Positions 27,011 through 35,613 of a stretch of 64,000 bases of DNA are shown here, in pieces. The position numbers and the translations under genes are program-made. The stretch comes from Arthrobacter citreus (GTDB lineage Bacteria > Bacillota > Bacilli > Bacillales > Bacillaceae_G). The stretch's first letter is position 1, and each line of letters begins with the position of its first letter. The notes beneath the pieces are model-generated. The model was not told where the DNA came from. It searched no databases and was given only the letters and a program-made list of their open reading frames with translations. The stretch is taken from the NCBI GenBank assembly GCA_013200995.1, contig CP053688.1, forward strand, positions 744,001-808,000, in the 5' to 3' direction.

Positions 27011-27400
27011 TTATAAGAAACGTTTTCTTACTTCTGGAGATGGCAACATACAACTATCTTTTTTACCGAACCATCTATATCTATTTTTAGCTATAATGCC
27101 ATAAAAGTAATCTCTCAAAGGCTTTGGAAAAACTAATAGTAAATAAGGCAACTTCCACGCTCCTTTTAAGTTTTTACAAACACGAAGGGCTGCCGATGAT
27201 TTAAAATAGCAATTGTTATCTTCAATTAGAACAAAACTATCGATATCACTTGGCGCATTATATTTATTCAATAACTGTTTTCCTATATCGCTTTGTAACG
27301 AAGCGAACTTAAATAGTCCAAATGGGTCTTTTTTAATGATGAATTGTACGCTTTGGTCACAAAAGTTGCACTCACCGTCGAATAAAATAATTCTTTCCAT
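27011..27400 (-). CDS. DCC-family thiol-disulfide oxidoreductase
   Basis: A 129-residue protein of the DCC (DUF393, YuxK-like) family. The N-terminal signature DGECNFCDQSV carries the CxxC pair, and the end (YRWFGKKDSCMLPSPEVRKRF) is typical too. The family is thought to act as thiol-disulfide oxidoreductase. The reverse-strand gene opposes the array. The start ATG is preceded by AGGTGGGATTAAT. Confidence 0.87.
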   Translation of the reverse strand: MERIILFDGECNFCDQSVQFIIKKDPFGLFKFASLQSDIGKQLLNKYNAPSDIDSFVLIEDNNCYFKSSAALRVCKNLKGAWKLPYLLLVFPKPLRDYFYGIIAKNRYRWFGKKDSCMLPSPEVRKRFL

Positions 27401-27518
27401 ATTAATCCCACCTATCTTTTATCATATCATCTTGTTTCATTAACTGGTTGCATTATAACTTGTTTTTTGAAAAACAACAAAGTTTACGAAAACAGCGAAT
27501 AAATAAAAATGAACAGTG

Positions 27519-27610
27519 CTAATCCAACTAAAGCGTGCATTAGTTGAACAACAAGAACGGCTGCTAAGTCGATTTTTTTTATTAAACAAAATGGCATATT
27601 AGTTGCATAA
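27519..27610 (+). repeat. CBR11
   Basis: GCTAATCCAACTAAAGCGTGC left end, CATTAGTTGAACAACAAG, hairpin AACGGCTG...AGTCGATTTTTTTT, AAAATGGCA box, and right end TTAGTTGCATAA. Confidence 0.88.
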
Positions 27611-27675
27611 ATTAGAGGATTATTTAAACGTTTAGTTTAATATATATTTTAAACTTTTGATAAGAGGTGATTTAA

Positions 27676-28197
27676 ATGAACATAAGAAACGCAGCTTTAA
27701 CAGATGCAAGTGGAATTGCGAAAGTTCACGTCGATAGTTGGAAAACTACTTATAAAAACATTATGCCAGATGATTTTTTGCAGAAGTTATCTTACGACCA
27801 AAGAACTGATTCGTGGAATAAAAATCTATCTGAAGAGGGTACTTATGTTTTTGTAGCAGAAAATAATGAAGGAGAAATTATTGGATTCGCTACTTGTGGA
27901 AAAAGAGAAGAGAATAAAATCGATAGTTCAGGTGATTTAACATCAATCTATCTTCTAGAAGAATATCAAGGAAATGGTATCGGAAAGAAACTAATGGAAC
28001 AACTTTTTAATCAATTTGAAAAGTTAGGTATTAATAGAGTGTTTGTTGAAGTATTAGAAGACAATAAAACACGTTTTTTCTATGAGTATTATGGTGCGAA
28101 ATTATTGAAATCTGAAAAGATAAAAATCGCAGGTGCTGAATTAAATCTTCTGGTTTACGAATGGAATAATATTAACGATGTATTGACTAAATTCTAA
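27676..28197 (+). CDS. GNAT-family N-acetyltransferase
   Basis: A 173-residue acetyltransferase. The N-terminal strand is NIRNAALTDASGIAKVHVDSW. The acetyl-CoA-binding motif A is LEEYQGNGIGKKLMEQL (about 97-113), the Q/R-x-x-G-x-G/A form. The C-terminal motif FYEYYGAKLLKSEKIKIAG follows. Substrate unknown. ATG follows AAGAGGTGATTTAA. Array unit between CBR11 and CBR12. Confidence 0.9.
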   Translation: MNIRNAALTDASGIAKVHVDSWKTTYKNIMPDDFLQKLSYDQRTDSWNKNLSEEGTYVFVAENNEGEIIGFATCGKREENKIDSSGDLTSIYLLEEYQGNGIGKKLMEQLFNQFEKLGINRVFVEVLEDNKTRFFYEYYGAKLLKSEKIKIAGAELNLLVYEWNNINDVLTKF

Positions 28198-28205
28198 ACC
28201 TTGTT

Positions 28206-28297
28206 CTTATTCAACTAAATGATGCATTAGTTGAAGATCATAAGCTGTTAATATGCGGCTTTTTTTATTGAAGTAAATAGCAGGTTACTTGAAGAAG
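28206..28297 (+). repeat. CBR12
   Basis: CTTATTCAACTAAATGATGC, CATTAGTTGAAGATC, hairpin AAGCTGTTAATATGCGGCTTTTTTT, AAATAGCAG box, and a weak right end GTTACTTGAAGAAGG. It begins nine bases after the stop of the GNAT gene. Confidence 0.88.
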
Positions 28298-28382
28298 GAT
28301 ATATTATGAGTGTTGCAGAATATGAGTCGTAAATCACACGTATGAGAAATTAATATTTTGCAGTCAAAGAGGAGGGAGAATA

Positions 28383-28847
28383 ATGGAGTTTGTGCCAATT
28401 GATATTAGCATACACAAGGATTATGTTATTCCTTTTCGTAGAGATTCTTTCATAGTTAGTTTTGGTACGGATAAAGATTTTGGGGATGAAAACAAGTATC
28501 TAAATTGGTTGCAGCAACAGTCCTCACAAAACCCTAAGGGTTTTGTATTAGTTGTAGAAAACGATATTCCAATCGGTCAACTCGAACTAACTGTAAAGGA
28601 ATATGGAGGGAAAGTAATTGGTTATGTCAATCTTTATTATCTTATCCCCGAAAAACGCGGAGAGGGTTTAGGTTCCCTTTTACACACTTATACAATTAAC
28701 TTCTTTGAAAACAATAATGTTAGCGAATACCATCTTCGTGTTTCTCCAACGAATAAACAAGCCATTGCATTCTATAAGAAAAATGGAATGAAGCAGATAA
28801 AAACTGAGATGGATGGGAAAGTTGTTAGAATGACAGGAAATATTTAA
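28383..28847 (+). CDS. GNAT-family N-acetyltransferase
   Basis: A 154-residue acetyltransferase, unrelated in detail to the one before it. Motif A is LIPEKRGEGLGSLLHTY (about 86-102), and motif B is LRVSPTNKQAIAFYKKNGM (about 118-136), as in RimI-like GNATs. ATG follows GAGGAGGGAGAATA. Function unknown; GNAT genes are common cargo of cassette arrays. Confidence 0.9.
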   Translation: MEFVPIDISIHKDYVIPFRRDSFIVSFGTDKDFGDENKYLNWLQQQSSQNPKGFVLVVENDIPIGQLELTVKEYGGKVIGYVNLYYLIPEKRGEGLGSLLHTYTINFFENNNVSEYHLRVSPTNKQAIAFYKKNGMKQIKTEMDGKVVRMTGNI

Positions 28848-28887
28848 AGATTACATCCTTAGTTATTAAAGATTGTGAAGAATTAAC

Positions 28888-29037
28888 CTTAAACTAACTG
28901 ATGCTTATATATTGTATCAACAACAAAACATTGATAGAATGCACCCTTTATCATTGTTTATATGTATCCATAGTTAGCGTTGGGTTGCTTCGGCAGTCTA
29001 TTTTTTTATTCAACAAAATGGCAGTTTAGTTGCATAA
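28888..29037 (+). repeat. CBR13, enlarged
   Basis: CCTTAAACTAACTGATGC left end, then about 60 bases unrelated to other copies, TAGTTAGCGTTGGG, hairpin TTGCTTCGGCAGTC with T-run, TTATTCAACAAAATGGCAG, and right end TTTAGTTGCATAAA. Confidence 0.82.
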
Positions 29038-29119
29038 AAAAAGAGTTAAATCTTACTAAAAAAGTATTATAATTTATTTGAAGAAGGTAACTACATAAAA
29101 TATAAATCTGGAGGAATGT

Positions 29120-29563
29120 ATGATTGAGAAAAAGTCTATTCACGATTTGGAACTATCTGACTTTAACGAATTTCCAATTTGGAAAATCGTTTAGTATGAT
29201 GTAGATAATGATGATGATATGTTAGTTGAACCTCTATTTAATGAAAGAGAATCTATAAATAAGCTAGATAGCTATATGGTAAGAATTAAAGGGGATTTAG
29301 CAGATGGTACTGAGATATACGGCATAGGTGATGTTGATTTCGATGAAAATAAAATTTTTAATTTTACATTCCAAATAAGCAAAGGGAATTGGGAAGTACT
29401 AGATTTACCGCCAGCACCGGATTTTGTTTTAGAAGAGTCCGGACTAATTCCTTTTGCTAAAAAACTAAGTAAGAGTGTACATAATATTTTCCCAATGAAA
29501 TTAAGTGCTGATATACCAAATAGCTTATATAAAACGAATATTGAGATGACCATAAAAGCTTAA
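29120..29563 (+). pseudogene. unknown gene with an in-frame nonsense codon
   Basis: ATG at 29120 with the good site TGGAGGAATGT opens a frame that meets TAG at 29192 after 24 codons and then continues in the same frame to 29563. Before the stop it reads KSIHDLELSDFNEFPIWKIV, after it an acidic soluble protein ending TNIEMTIKA; together 147 codons. It is probably a recently inactivated gene; a restart at ATG 29219 would give 114 residues. No family recognised. Confidence 0.6.
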
Positions 29564-29566
29564 TTG

Positions 29567-29655
29567 CTTATTCAACTAAATGATGCTTTAGTTGAACAAT
29601 GAACGACTGCTTCGGCGGTCGTTTTTATTGTACACTGGTAGGATAGTTGCATAAG
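29567..29655 (+). repeat. CBR14
   Basis: CTTATTCAACTAAATGATGC, CTTTAGTTGAACAATG, hairpin CGACTGC-TTCG-GCGGTCG with T-run, altered box CACTGGTAGG, and right end ATAGTTGCATAAG. Starts three bases after the stop codon of the preceding gene. Confidence 0.9.
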
Positions 29656-29722
29656 GAAGAGAACTTCGATATTAAGAAAGAGACATAATTTTAGTTGTCC
29701 CTTTTTAATTTCTGAAACTTAG

Positions 29723-29899
29723 GTATGCAAAAGGATATGGAAAGATGCAATATATTGGATATTTGTAAATTTAACAGAAGAAGAAACACCATTTGAATAT
29801 AGATTACCCCGAATTGCATCACTACTTCCTAGTAATGTTGAACAAACCAGTCCAACTAAACTTACTGCATTTGAATCTCGCGTTTACAGGATGCTTTGA
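29723..29899 (+). pseudogene. gene fragment (C-terminal piece)
   Basis: An open frame of 58 codons after a stop, with no start codon or ribosome site. The text reads like protein (KRIWKDAIYWIFVNLTEEE, then PRIASLLPSNVEQT). It ends in TGA and is followed by ATTAAACTAACTGATC, a scrap of a CBR left end. Probably the tail of a lost cassette gene. Confidence 0.45.
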
Positions 29900-29945
29900 T
29901 ATTAAACTAACTGATCTCAAAAGCAATCAACATCGTTTTTCCCGA

Positions 29946-29985
29946 ATAAAAGCCGACAAGACATTTATGTATTGCCGGCTTTTAC
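29946..29985. terminator. bidirectional terminator
   Basis: AAAAGCCGACAA/TTGCCGGCTTTTA hairpin flanked by A and T runs, 25 bases behind the rmuC stop codon on the reverse strand; it also closes the forward side. Confidence 0.8.
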
Positions 29986-30009
29986 GTTAAACTATAACGA
30001 TCTATTTAA

Positions 30010-31443
30010 TTAATCAGCTAAAGCGATAAATTCATTTTCATTAGTCGGTAACTCCTGAACATCTCTAAGGCTTCTTTCAATTGTTCTAGTTTTACGTGTC
30101 GCAACTTCTATCTCATTAGTAGCTGCTTGAAGTTTTTTCTGTGTTTTCTCTAAGATATCACCAAATTTACCAAACTCAGTTTTCACTTTGCCAAGAGTAT
30201 CCCAAACTTCACTTGAACGCTTTTCAATAGCCAATGTCCTGAATCCCATTTGGAAACTATTCAAAAGTGCAGCCATTGTGGTTGGACCAGCAACAGTAAT
30301 ACGATAAGTGTTTTGAAGGAATTCTAATAATCCATTAATTTTTAGAACTTCCGCATATAAACTTTCAGTCGGTAAGAACAATACTCCAAAATCAGTTGTA
30401 ACTGGCGGGCTAATATATTTTTCATTTATTGTTTTTGCCTCAGCTTTAATTCTAGATTCGAGTTGTTTTACTGCCTCTCTAACTAATTCTACATTACCAC
30501 TTTCTTGTGCATCTACTAGCCTTTCATAGATGTCACTTGGGAACTTCGAATCGATAGGTAAGTAAACGTATTTCTTGGAATCTTGCTTAGACGGGAACTT
30601 AATTGCAAATTCTACTCGTTCAGCACTATTCTTCTTAGTAGCAAAGTTTTCAACATATTGGTCTGGTGTCATTGTTTGTTCTAAGATATTCCCGAGTTGT
30701 ATTTCTCCCCAAATACCTCTGGTTTTCACATTAGAAAGAACTTTTTTCAAATCACCAACACCAGTCGCTAGCGTCTTCATTTCACCAAGACCAGTATGAA
30801 CTTGCTCTAAACGTTCGCTTACCAATTTGAACTTTTCACCCAGTCTTTGTTCAAGCGTATTATTCAATTTTTCATCTACTGTCATACGCATTTCTTCTAA
30901 TTTTTTAGAGTTATCTTCTTGCAACTTTGATATATTTACCTCTAAGATACTTCTAACTTCATTTAAGCCCTCGCTGATCGTTTTGCTTGTTTTTTCTTTG
31001 TTTTCATCTAGTTTACGAATATTATTCTCTTGAAGTTTAGTAATACTAGATTCTAATGTGTTCCTGATATTATCCATTTGCTTTTCATTTTTATTGATCA
31101 TTTGTTTAATATTATCATTCGTATCCTTATTGAACGTTTGTTGTAATTGAATATTCTGTGTAATTTGACTTTGAATATTTTTAGAAAAGCTTAAAAGACT
31201 TTTACTTAATTCTTCTCGATTCTTACTGGAAATTTCGTAATTTTCTTTTCGACTTTCCTTTAACTCTTCATTAATTTTCTTTTCTGTCTTCTCATTAGCT
31301 TCTGCTATCTGCTTAAATACGATTTCTTTTAAAACTGACGTATCTTGATTCATAGAACCTTGCTTCAGTTTTAAAGATACAAATAGAATTATTATAGTTA
31401 ATATCAAATTAACTAGTACGCTCCCCGCTAACATATAGCTCAA
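30010..31443 (-). CDS. rmuC: RmuC-family DNA recombination protein
   Basis: A 477-residue RmuC homologue: one N-terminal membrane span (VLVNLILTIIILFVSL), a long coiled coil (about 30-230, rich in KLQEDN and EMR repeats), then the RmuC nuclease-like core with GIWGEIQLGNILEQ (about 245) and LPIDSKFP (about 293) and DFGVLFLPTESLYAE (about 343). In E. coli it limits recombination at inverted repeats, which is notable in a repeat-rich region. TTG at 31443 suits AAGGAGG eight bases upstream; the frame extends to 31470. Confidence 0.88.
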   Translation of the reverse strand: MSYMLAGSVLVNLILTIIILFVSLKLKQGSMNQDTSVLKEIVFKQIAEANEKTEKKINEELKESRKENYEISSKNREELSKSLLSFSKNIQSQITQNIQLQQTFNKDTNDNIKQMINKNEKQMDNIRNTLESSITKLQENNIRKLDENKEKTSKTISEGLNEVRSILEVNISKLQEDNSKKLEEMRMTVDEKLNNTLEQRLGEKFKLVSERLEQVHTGLGEMKTLATGVGDLKKVLSNVKTRGIWGEIQLGNILEQTMTPDQYVENFATKKNSAERVEFAIKFPSKQDSKKYVYLPIDSKFPSDIYERLVDAQESGNVELVREAVKQLESRIKAEAKTINEKYISPPVTTDFGVLFLPTESLYAEVLKINGLLEFLQNTYRITVAGPTTMAALLNSFQMGFRTLAIEKRSSEVWDTLGKVKTEFGKFGDILEKTQKKLQAATNEIEVATRKTRTIERSLRDVQELPTNENEFIALAD

Positions 31444-31649
31444 AATTAAGCCCTCCTTAAATGAAATCATCTCTATTAATTAATTATAGTCTCTTTAAGA
31501 AGGTTAAGATATCTCAATTTTATTCGAACTAATAATGACCAGTTAAATAGATGTCATAGATGAAAATTCAATTCCATAAAAGTAAATTAAGAAAAAAACT
31601 AATTAAATAGATACCATATAAAAGATTTAAATAGAAAAGAGGTATTTGT

Positions 31650-31730
31650 ATGTTACAAAAATTTGAGAAAAGGAATCCGCACAAATTTTGGAAATGGTTT
31701 TCCGAGATACTTATGTATCTTATAAAATGA
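31650..31730 (+). CDS. possible 26-aa peptide
   Basis: ATG with AAAGAGGTATTTGT upstream opens 26 codons rich in aromatic and basic residues (KFEKRNPHKFWKWF) followed by a short hydrophobic end. A perfect terminator hairpin follows 34 bases after the stop, which supports a small transcription unit. No family recognised; the ORF could also be chance. Confidence 0.4.
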   Translation: MLQKFEKRNPHKFWKWFSEILMYLIK

Positions 31731-31763
31731 TTTATTGTGTCGCAACTCATCTTCAAAAAAAAT

Positions 31764-31792
31764 GCAGCATTCTTTTGAATGCTGTCTTTTTT
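31764..31792 (+). terminator. rho-independent terminator
   Basis: Perfect stem CAGCATTC/GAATGCTG, four-base loop, then TCTTTTTT. It closes the small transcription unit at 31650. Confidence 0.9.
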
Positions 31793-31862
31793 GACCTTAT
31801 AATCAACTGCTGCCATAAATAATTTATATTCCATTATATCCTTATAATGTCTTGTTGATTTT

Positions 31863-31896
31863 CTTATGCAACTATTTGGTAGTTTAATTCAATAAC
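31863..31896 (+). repeat. CBR15, minimal form
   Basis: Left end CTTATGCAACTA joined almost directly to right end TAGTTTAATTCAATAAC; core and hairpin are missing. No gene is supported between 31731 and 32073; the interval also holds a TATAAT box at 32004-32009. Confidence 0.7.
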
Positions 31897-32073
31897 ATAA
31901 CAATTTCACTCTAAAATCAGCAATGAAAAAAACATTGGAATTTGTCGAATAATTTTCATTCATTGATTGATTTTTTAACTTAAAACTTTATATCAATACT
32001 CATTATAATAGGTTTATCCAAATGTAAAGACTTTCTATTAATCGTTTTACCTTAATTTGAAAGGGTGGACTAT

Positions 32074-32382
32074 ATGAATGGATTTTTTATTGAACTAATC
32101 ATTTTTGCAGCAATTATGGGTTTATTGTTATTTATCTTCAAGGTTTTCCGAAGATATCAAAAAATTATTGCACTAACTATTATTTTGAGTAGTCTACTGA
32201 TTTTTTTCTATGTAGAACAAGGTAGTTACGATAGTAAGTTTTGGTCAATTGTATTAGTTAGTTGTGTACCTATTTCTTCACTAATTAGAAATATAATAAA
32301 AACTAAAACTTTATTATTATTTTTTATTAATAATTATGCTGAATTCTTAATGCAACTAAACCAGCTAATAGTTTGTCAATAA
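32074..32382 (+). CDS. membrane protein, 102 aa, read through CBR16
   Basis: Three hydrophobic segments (about 6-24, 32-48, 58-76). ATG at 32074 follows AAAGGGTGG. The last 17 codons (LMQLNQLIVCQ end) are encoded by a CBR left end that has one extra A (CTTAATGCAAC), which removes the stop codon usually found there. Thus the tail of the protein may be an accident of the repeat. No family recognised. Confidence 0.55.
   Translation: MNGFFIELIIFAAIMGLLLFIFKVFRRYQKIIALTIILSSLLIFFYVEQGSYDSKFWSIVLVSCVPISSLIRNIIKTKTLLLFFINNYAEFLMQLNQLIVCQ
32346..32376 (+). repeat. CBR16, short and diverged
   Basis: CTTAATGCAACTAAACCAGC then TAATAGTTTGTC, a short form with an inserted A. It lies inside the end of the gene at 32074. 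No gene is supported from 32383 to 32575. Confidence 0.6.
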
Positions 32383-32575
32383 TTTTCAATAAAAAAAATA
32401 TGTGACTCATGTTATACTATTTTTGACATGCCAAATAATCTTCCACTTATTTAAAAGTTGGAAGATTATGGTAGTTGAAGCTAGTTCAGATTTTAAGCTA
32501 GATCTTGGAAAGTCGTTTTGCTTTTTAACAGGGCATAAATCCAATGTAATAGTTTATTTACACAAGCTATTACTG

Positions 32576-33727
32576 TTACTCTAAAAGGTTTTTCTTCTTT
32601 ACGCTTTTTATCATAAAATTGTCGCATTCGCTTATTTCGTGGATGATTTCGTCTGTTGTCTTACTCTTACGATTATCACGAATTGCACACCGAACAGCCA
32701 TGAATAACGCATGTCTCAATCGACTTGAACCACGTTTTGTAATACGGTTTCTACTGGCTGTGAATTTACCAGATTCAAAGACACTCGGGTCAACACCAGT
32801 GAAAGCCACAAGTTTTTTAGGATTATCAAACCGATCAATTTCACCAATTTCAGAGATAATCGTTGCCGCGATTTTTTTTCCGATACCTGGAATCGATTGG
32901 ATGATAGTATATTCTTCAACTTCTTTTACGAGAACATCTATCTCTGCTTTCAAATTGGATAGATGTTCTTTGTATTGAAGAACCATTTTGATATGCATCT
33001 CAAGCGAAATAATAAGGCTTCTATAAAGATTGACTTGAAACGGATTTTTTTCAGCCGCGGTAATTAAAAGCTTTGCCCTTTCGTTTGCCTATTGCTTAGA
33101 GCGACTAGTACATAATGATGCAATACGTTTAGCTAGTTGATCTTCACCTGCTCATAACACAGCTTCAGATGAAGGGAACTCTAGTAAAGTTAAGAGTGAA
33201 ACATTAGAGTACAAGTCGCCAAACACACCCCGATATTCGGGAAATACTTGATCTAGAATCGCTTGGAAATGTAGTTTTGCCTGAGTACTAATGCCTGTTA
33301 ATTGATCGTGCTGTCTCGTTAAATTTCGCAGGTTTAGTAATTGTACACCACGCTTTTTATATGGATCTAACTCTTCTTTGTAATACAGCTCGCAGAGGTG
33401 ATACGCTTCGATGACATCAGTCTTTACCTTTCTTAAACTTGAACTTTTAGCTCGATAAGAGATTAATGGATTAATAACGATATAAATATAATTTAAGTTA
33501 TCTAAGAACTGCATTACAGGTGAATGGTAATGCCCTGTTGATTCCATTATTAATACTGGTTTTGAATTGGCTTTTTCTTCGATACTCTGTAAGAATTGAT
33601 GTAGCTGCTTAAACCCTTCAACTGTATGTGAAATTTTAAAACTTTTTTTAAAAGGAGTCTTTCTATCTAAAAAAGCTTGTATTTGGCTTTCACCTTTTGC
33701 GACATCCAGACCAACTACTGGATTCAT
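32576..33727 (-). pseudogene. IS110-family transposase, two nonsense codons
   Basis: One reading frame encodes an IS110-type transposase, interrupted by TGA at 33149-33151 and by a TAG about 26 codons further on. The N-terminal DEDD domain shows VVGLDVAKGESQIQAF and MESTGHYHSPVMQFL (about residue 60), then RKVKTDVIEAYHLCELY. The C-terminal transposase_20 part shows IPGIGKKIAATIISEIG and LVAFTGVDPSVFESG. The element is therefore immobile on its own. The ends of the IS were not resolved; they probably lie near 32.4 and 33.9 kb. Confidence 0.87.
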
Positions 33728-33966
33728 AAACTATCTCCTCCTAAAACTATTAAATTTATCGGTTACCCTAATACTCCCTTATAGTGTCATAGGTTCGCTT
33801 GTTATTCGGGATCTTTGTCCCAACCAGCCCAAATCATGTTTCTATAAGTAGGGGTGAACTGTTTAGTTGACGGGGTCTAAGCCCCACTGATGCTTCGTTC
33901 TGCCCCGACTACTTTAATCATAAAACCATATAAAAAATGGTCAACCAGTAAATAAAACTGGATGAC
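33728..33966. other. non-coding part of the IS110-like element
   Basis: Follows the transposase start on its upstream side. It holds GTTGACGGGGTCTAAGCCCC and a hairpin GGTCAACCAGT/ACTGGATGACC near 33938. IS110 elements carry long non-coding ends, and this stretch is likely one of them. No gene seen. Confidence 0.4.
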
Positions 33967-34059
33967 CTTATAATACGAACTAATGCATTAGTTGTACAAA
34001 ATAATCGGCTGTATGGTCGATTTTTTGTGTTGAGCTAAATGGCAGGTTAGTTGAATAAG
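33967..34059 (+). repeat. CBR17
   Basis: TTATAATACGAACTAATGC left end, CATTAGTTGTACAAA, hairpin ATCGGCTG...GGTCGATTTTTT, AAATGGCAGG, and right end TTAGTTGAATAAG. Confidence 0.88.
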
Positions 34060-34196
34060 AATACTTTATTTTTTTGTAGAAAAAAGGCGAAATTTCCCCA
34101 AGTAACAATAGTGGGATATTCTGTATAATTAACTTTGTGGAAGTTACTGGAAGCTTCGTTCAACAAAAAACAAAAAATAAAATAGGGGTACAATTT

Positions 34197-34988
34197 ATGA
34201 AAAACAAGAAACGTTTTCTCGCTCTTTTTCTATTACTAGTTGTTGGAATCTCAATCCTAATCTATCAGCAACAAACAAATGCTGAAACTGTAAAGGTAAA
34301 AATAGGACAATCTAATCAGTTCACTAAAGACGAAATAAATGCAGCAGTCAGTACGGTAAAAGAACAATTCAAAAGTTATAAAGGATGCACATTGACAGAT
34401 ATATGGTATTCAGAAAAAGATTCTCTTGCGGTAACTAAAGAATATATGAACTATGGTGGGGGGGATGAAACAGTTGTTGGTGACAAAAATGTACTTGTTT
34501 TGCTTTCAAACTTTAAAGTCGATTCTTCTGGTGGTAATGGAAGTTGGAAGCCGAATTCAACTCAGACTAAATACACTTGGACTTTGATAAGAAATAATGA
34601 AAAGGGAAAATGGAGAGTTAAACAAACAGAAGATAATTATACTGATGCGGATAATGTAAAAGTGAGAATAGGACAATCTAAAAAGTTAACGAAGAACGAT
34701 ATAAAGACAGCGTTCGAAACCGTCAAGAAAGATTTCAAGAAAGATGAAAATAATGAAGGATGCACAATTACGGAACTACACTATTCAGAGTTTCAAGCGA
34801 TAGATGCAGATACAATTGAAGCTTATATGGAAGATAAAAATGCTATTGTGGTCTATGCTACTATTAAAACTGGTCCTTCAGTTGTTGGAGGTTGGGAACC
34901 GAATAAAACTATGGTTAATTTTAGTTGGACTCTGGTTAGGGATAGTAAAAATGGCAAATGGCGAATTAAAGGTGGAGGATATGCATAA
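34197..34988 (+). CDS. secreted protein with a tandem duplicated domain
   Basis: A 263-residue exported protein: signal peptide with KNKKRF then LALFLLLVVGISILIY, cleavage near TNAET. The mature part consists of two copies of a 110-120-residue unit. Copy 1 begins VKVKIGQSNQFTKDEI and copy 2 VKVRIGQSKKLTKNDI; both contain a GCT(L/I)T motif, an acidic middle, and a W-x-PN...WTL(I/V)R end. No family recognised; the pattern suggests an extracellular binding module. ATG at 34197 follows ATAGGGGTAC. Confidence 0.75.
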   Translation: MKNKKRFLALFLLLVVGISILIYQQQTNAETVKVKIGQSNQFTKDEINAAVSTVKEQFKSYKGCTLTDIWYSEKDSLAVTKEYMNYGGGDETVVGDKNVLVLLSNFKVDSSGGNGSWKPNSTQTKYTWTLIRNNEKGKWRVKQTEDNYTDADNVKVRIGQSKKLTKNDIKTAFETVKKDFKKDENNEGCTITELHYSEFQAIDADTIEAYMEDKNAIVVYATIKTGPSVVGGWEPNKTMVNFSWTLVRDSKNGKWRIKGGGYA

Positions 34989-35042
34989 ATTGTAAACTCA
35001 TTAGTTGAAGAACAAGAGCAGCCATTTGCTGCTTTTTATTTA
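34981..35042 (+). repeat. CBR18, degenerate
   Basis: ATGCATAAATTGTAAACTC, CATTAGTTGAAGAACAAG, then hairpin AGCAGCC-ATTT-GCTGCT with T-run. It overlaps the stop of the preceding gene; the right end is lost. Confidence 0.6.
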
Positions 35043-35152
35043 TGTATTTGATAGTTCATTGAGGGTATGTTTTTAGGCCTTTAAAATATGTAATTTAAAA
35101 TATAAAAATTTCATATTGTTTAATAAAGGACAAGTAAGGAGTTGTTTACATT

Positions 35153-35413
35153 TTGAATAAGGGTGTTATAGCACTATTAATGTTAAACGTTCTGATTATA
35201 ATTGTTATAGCTCTTTACCTTATGGCAAGATACAAAAAACAGTCAATTCAAGTATTTACTATATCTAGCTTTTTAAATAATAATCATTTAAACGACAATG
35301 AAAATCAGAAGGAAAGTCTGATAGATAGAATAAATGATTTTTTCGATGAGAAAGATAGCAACGAAAGTAATGATAACGGTGAAAGTGACGATGGGGATGA
35401 TGGCGGAGAATAG
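35153..35413 (+). CDS. single-span membrane protein with acidic tail
   Basis: An 86-residue protein starting at TTG with AAGGAGTTG upstream. N-terminal membrane span (residues about 5-23), basic boundary (RYKKQ), then a hydrophilic domain that becomes strongly acidic and glycine-rich at the end (DDGDDGGE). Topology is probably N-out with the tail in the cytosol, by the positive-inside rule. No family recognised. Array unit between CBR18 and CBR19. Confidence 0.6.
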   Translation: MNKGVIALLMLNVLIIIVIALYLMARYKKQSIQVFTISSFLNNNHLNDNENQKESLIDRINDFFDEKDSNESNDNGESDDGDDGGE

Positions 35414-35460
35414 TAACCACCCATTTCTTTAGTTAATTAATAGTGTATTTGAGACATAAG

Positions 35461-35545
35461 CTTATTGAACTAACGGATGCGATTCTTCAATAACGAAGGA
35501 TCGTTTTTCTTATACAGCTAAATGGCAGTTTAGTTGCATAAAAAG
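35461..35545 (+). repeat. CBR19
   Basis: CTTATTGAACTAACGGATGCG, hairpin GATTCTTCAATAACGAAGGATC with T-run, AAATGGCAG, and right end TTTAGTTGCATAAA. Confidence 0.9.
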
Positions 35546-35613
35546 ATATAATAAAGATAAAAATTTTTAGAAAAAAATGATATTTATTCAAATATTTAGG
35601 GGGAAATTTAATT

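Noticed and set aside
31568..31834. 88-codon reverse-strand ORF
   Set aside because: It crosses a perfect forward terminator and lacks a ribosome binding site; the protein text is of low complexity.
32619..32978. 119-codon forward ORF
   Set aside because: Antisense shadow of the IS110-type transposase, which has clear family motifs.
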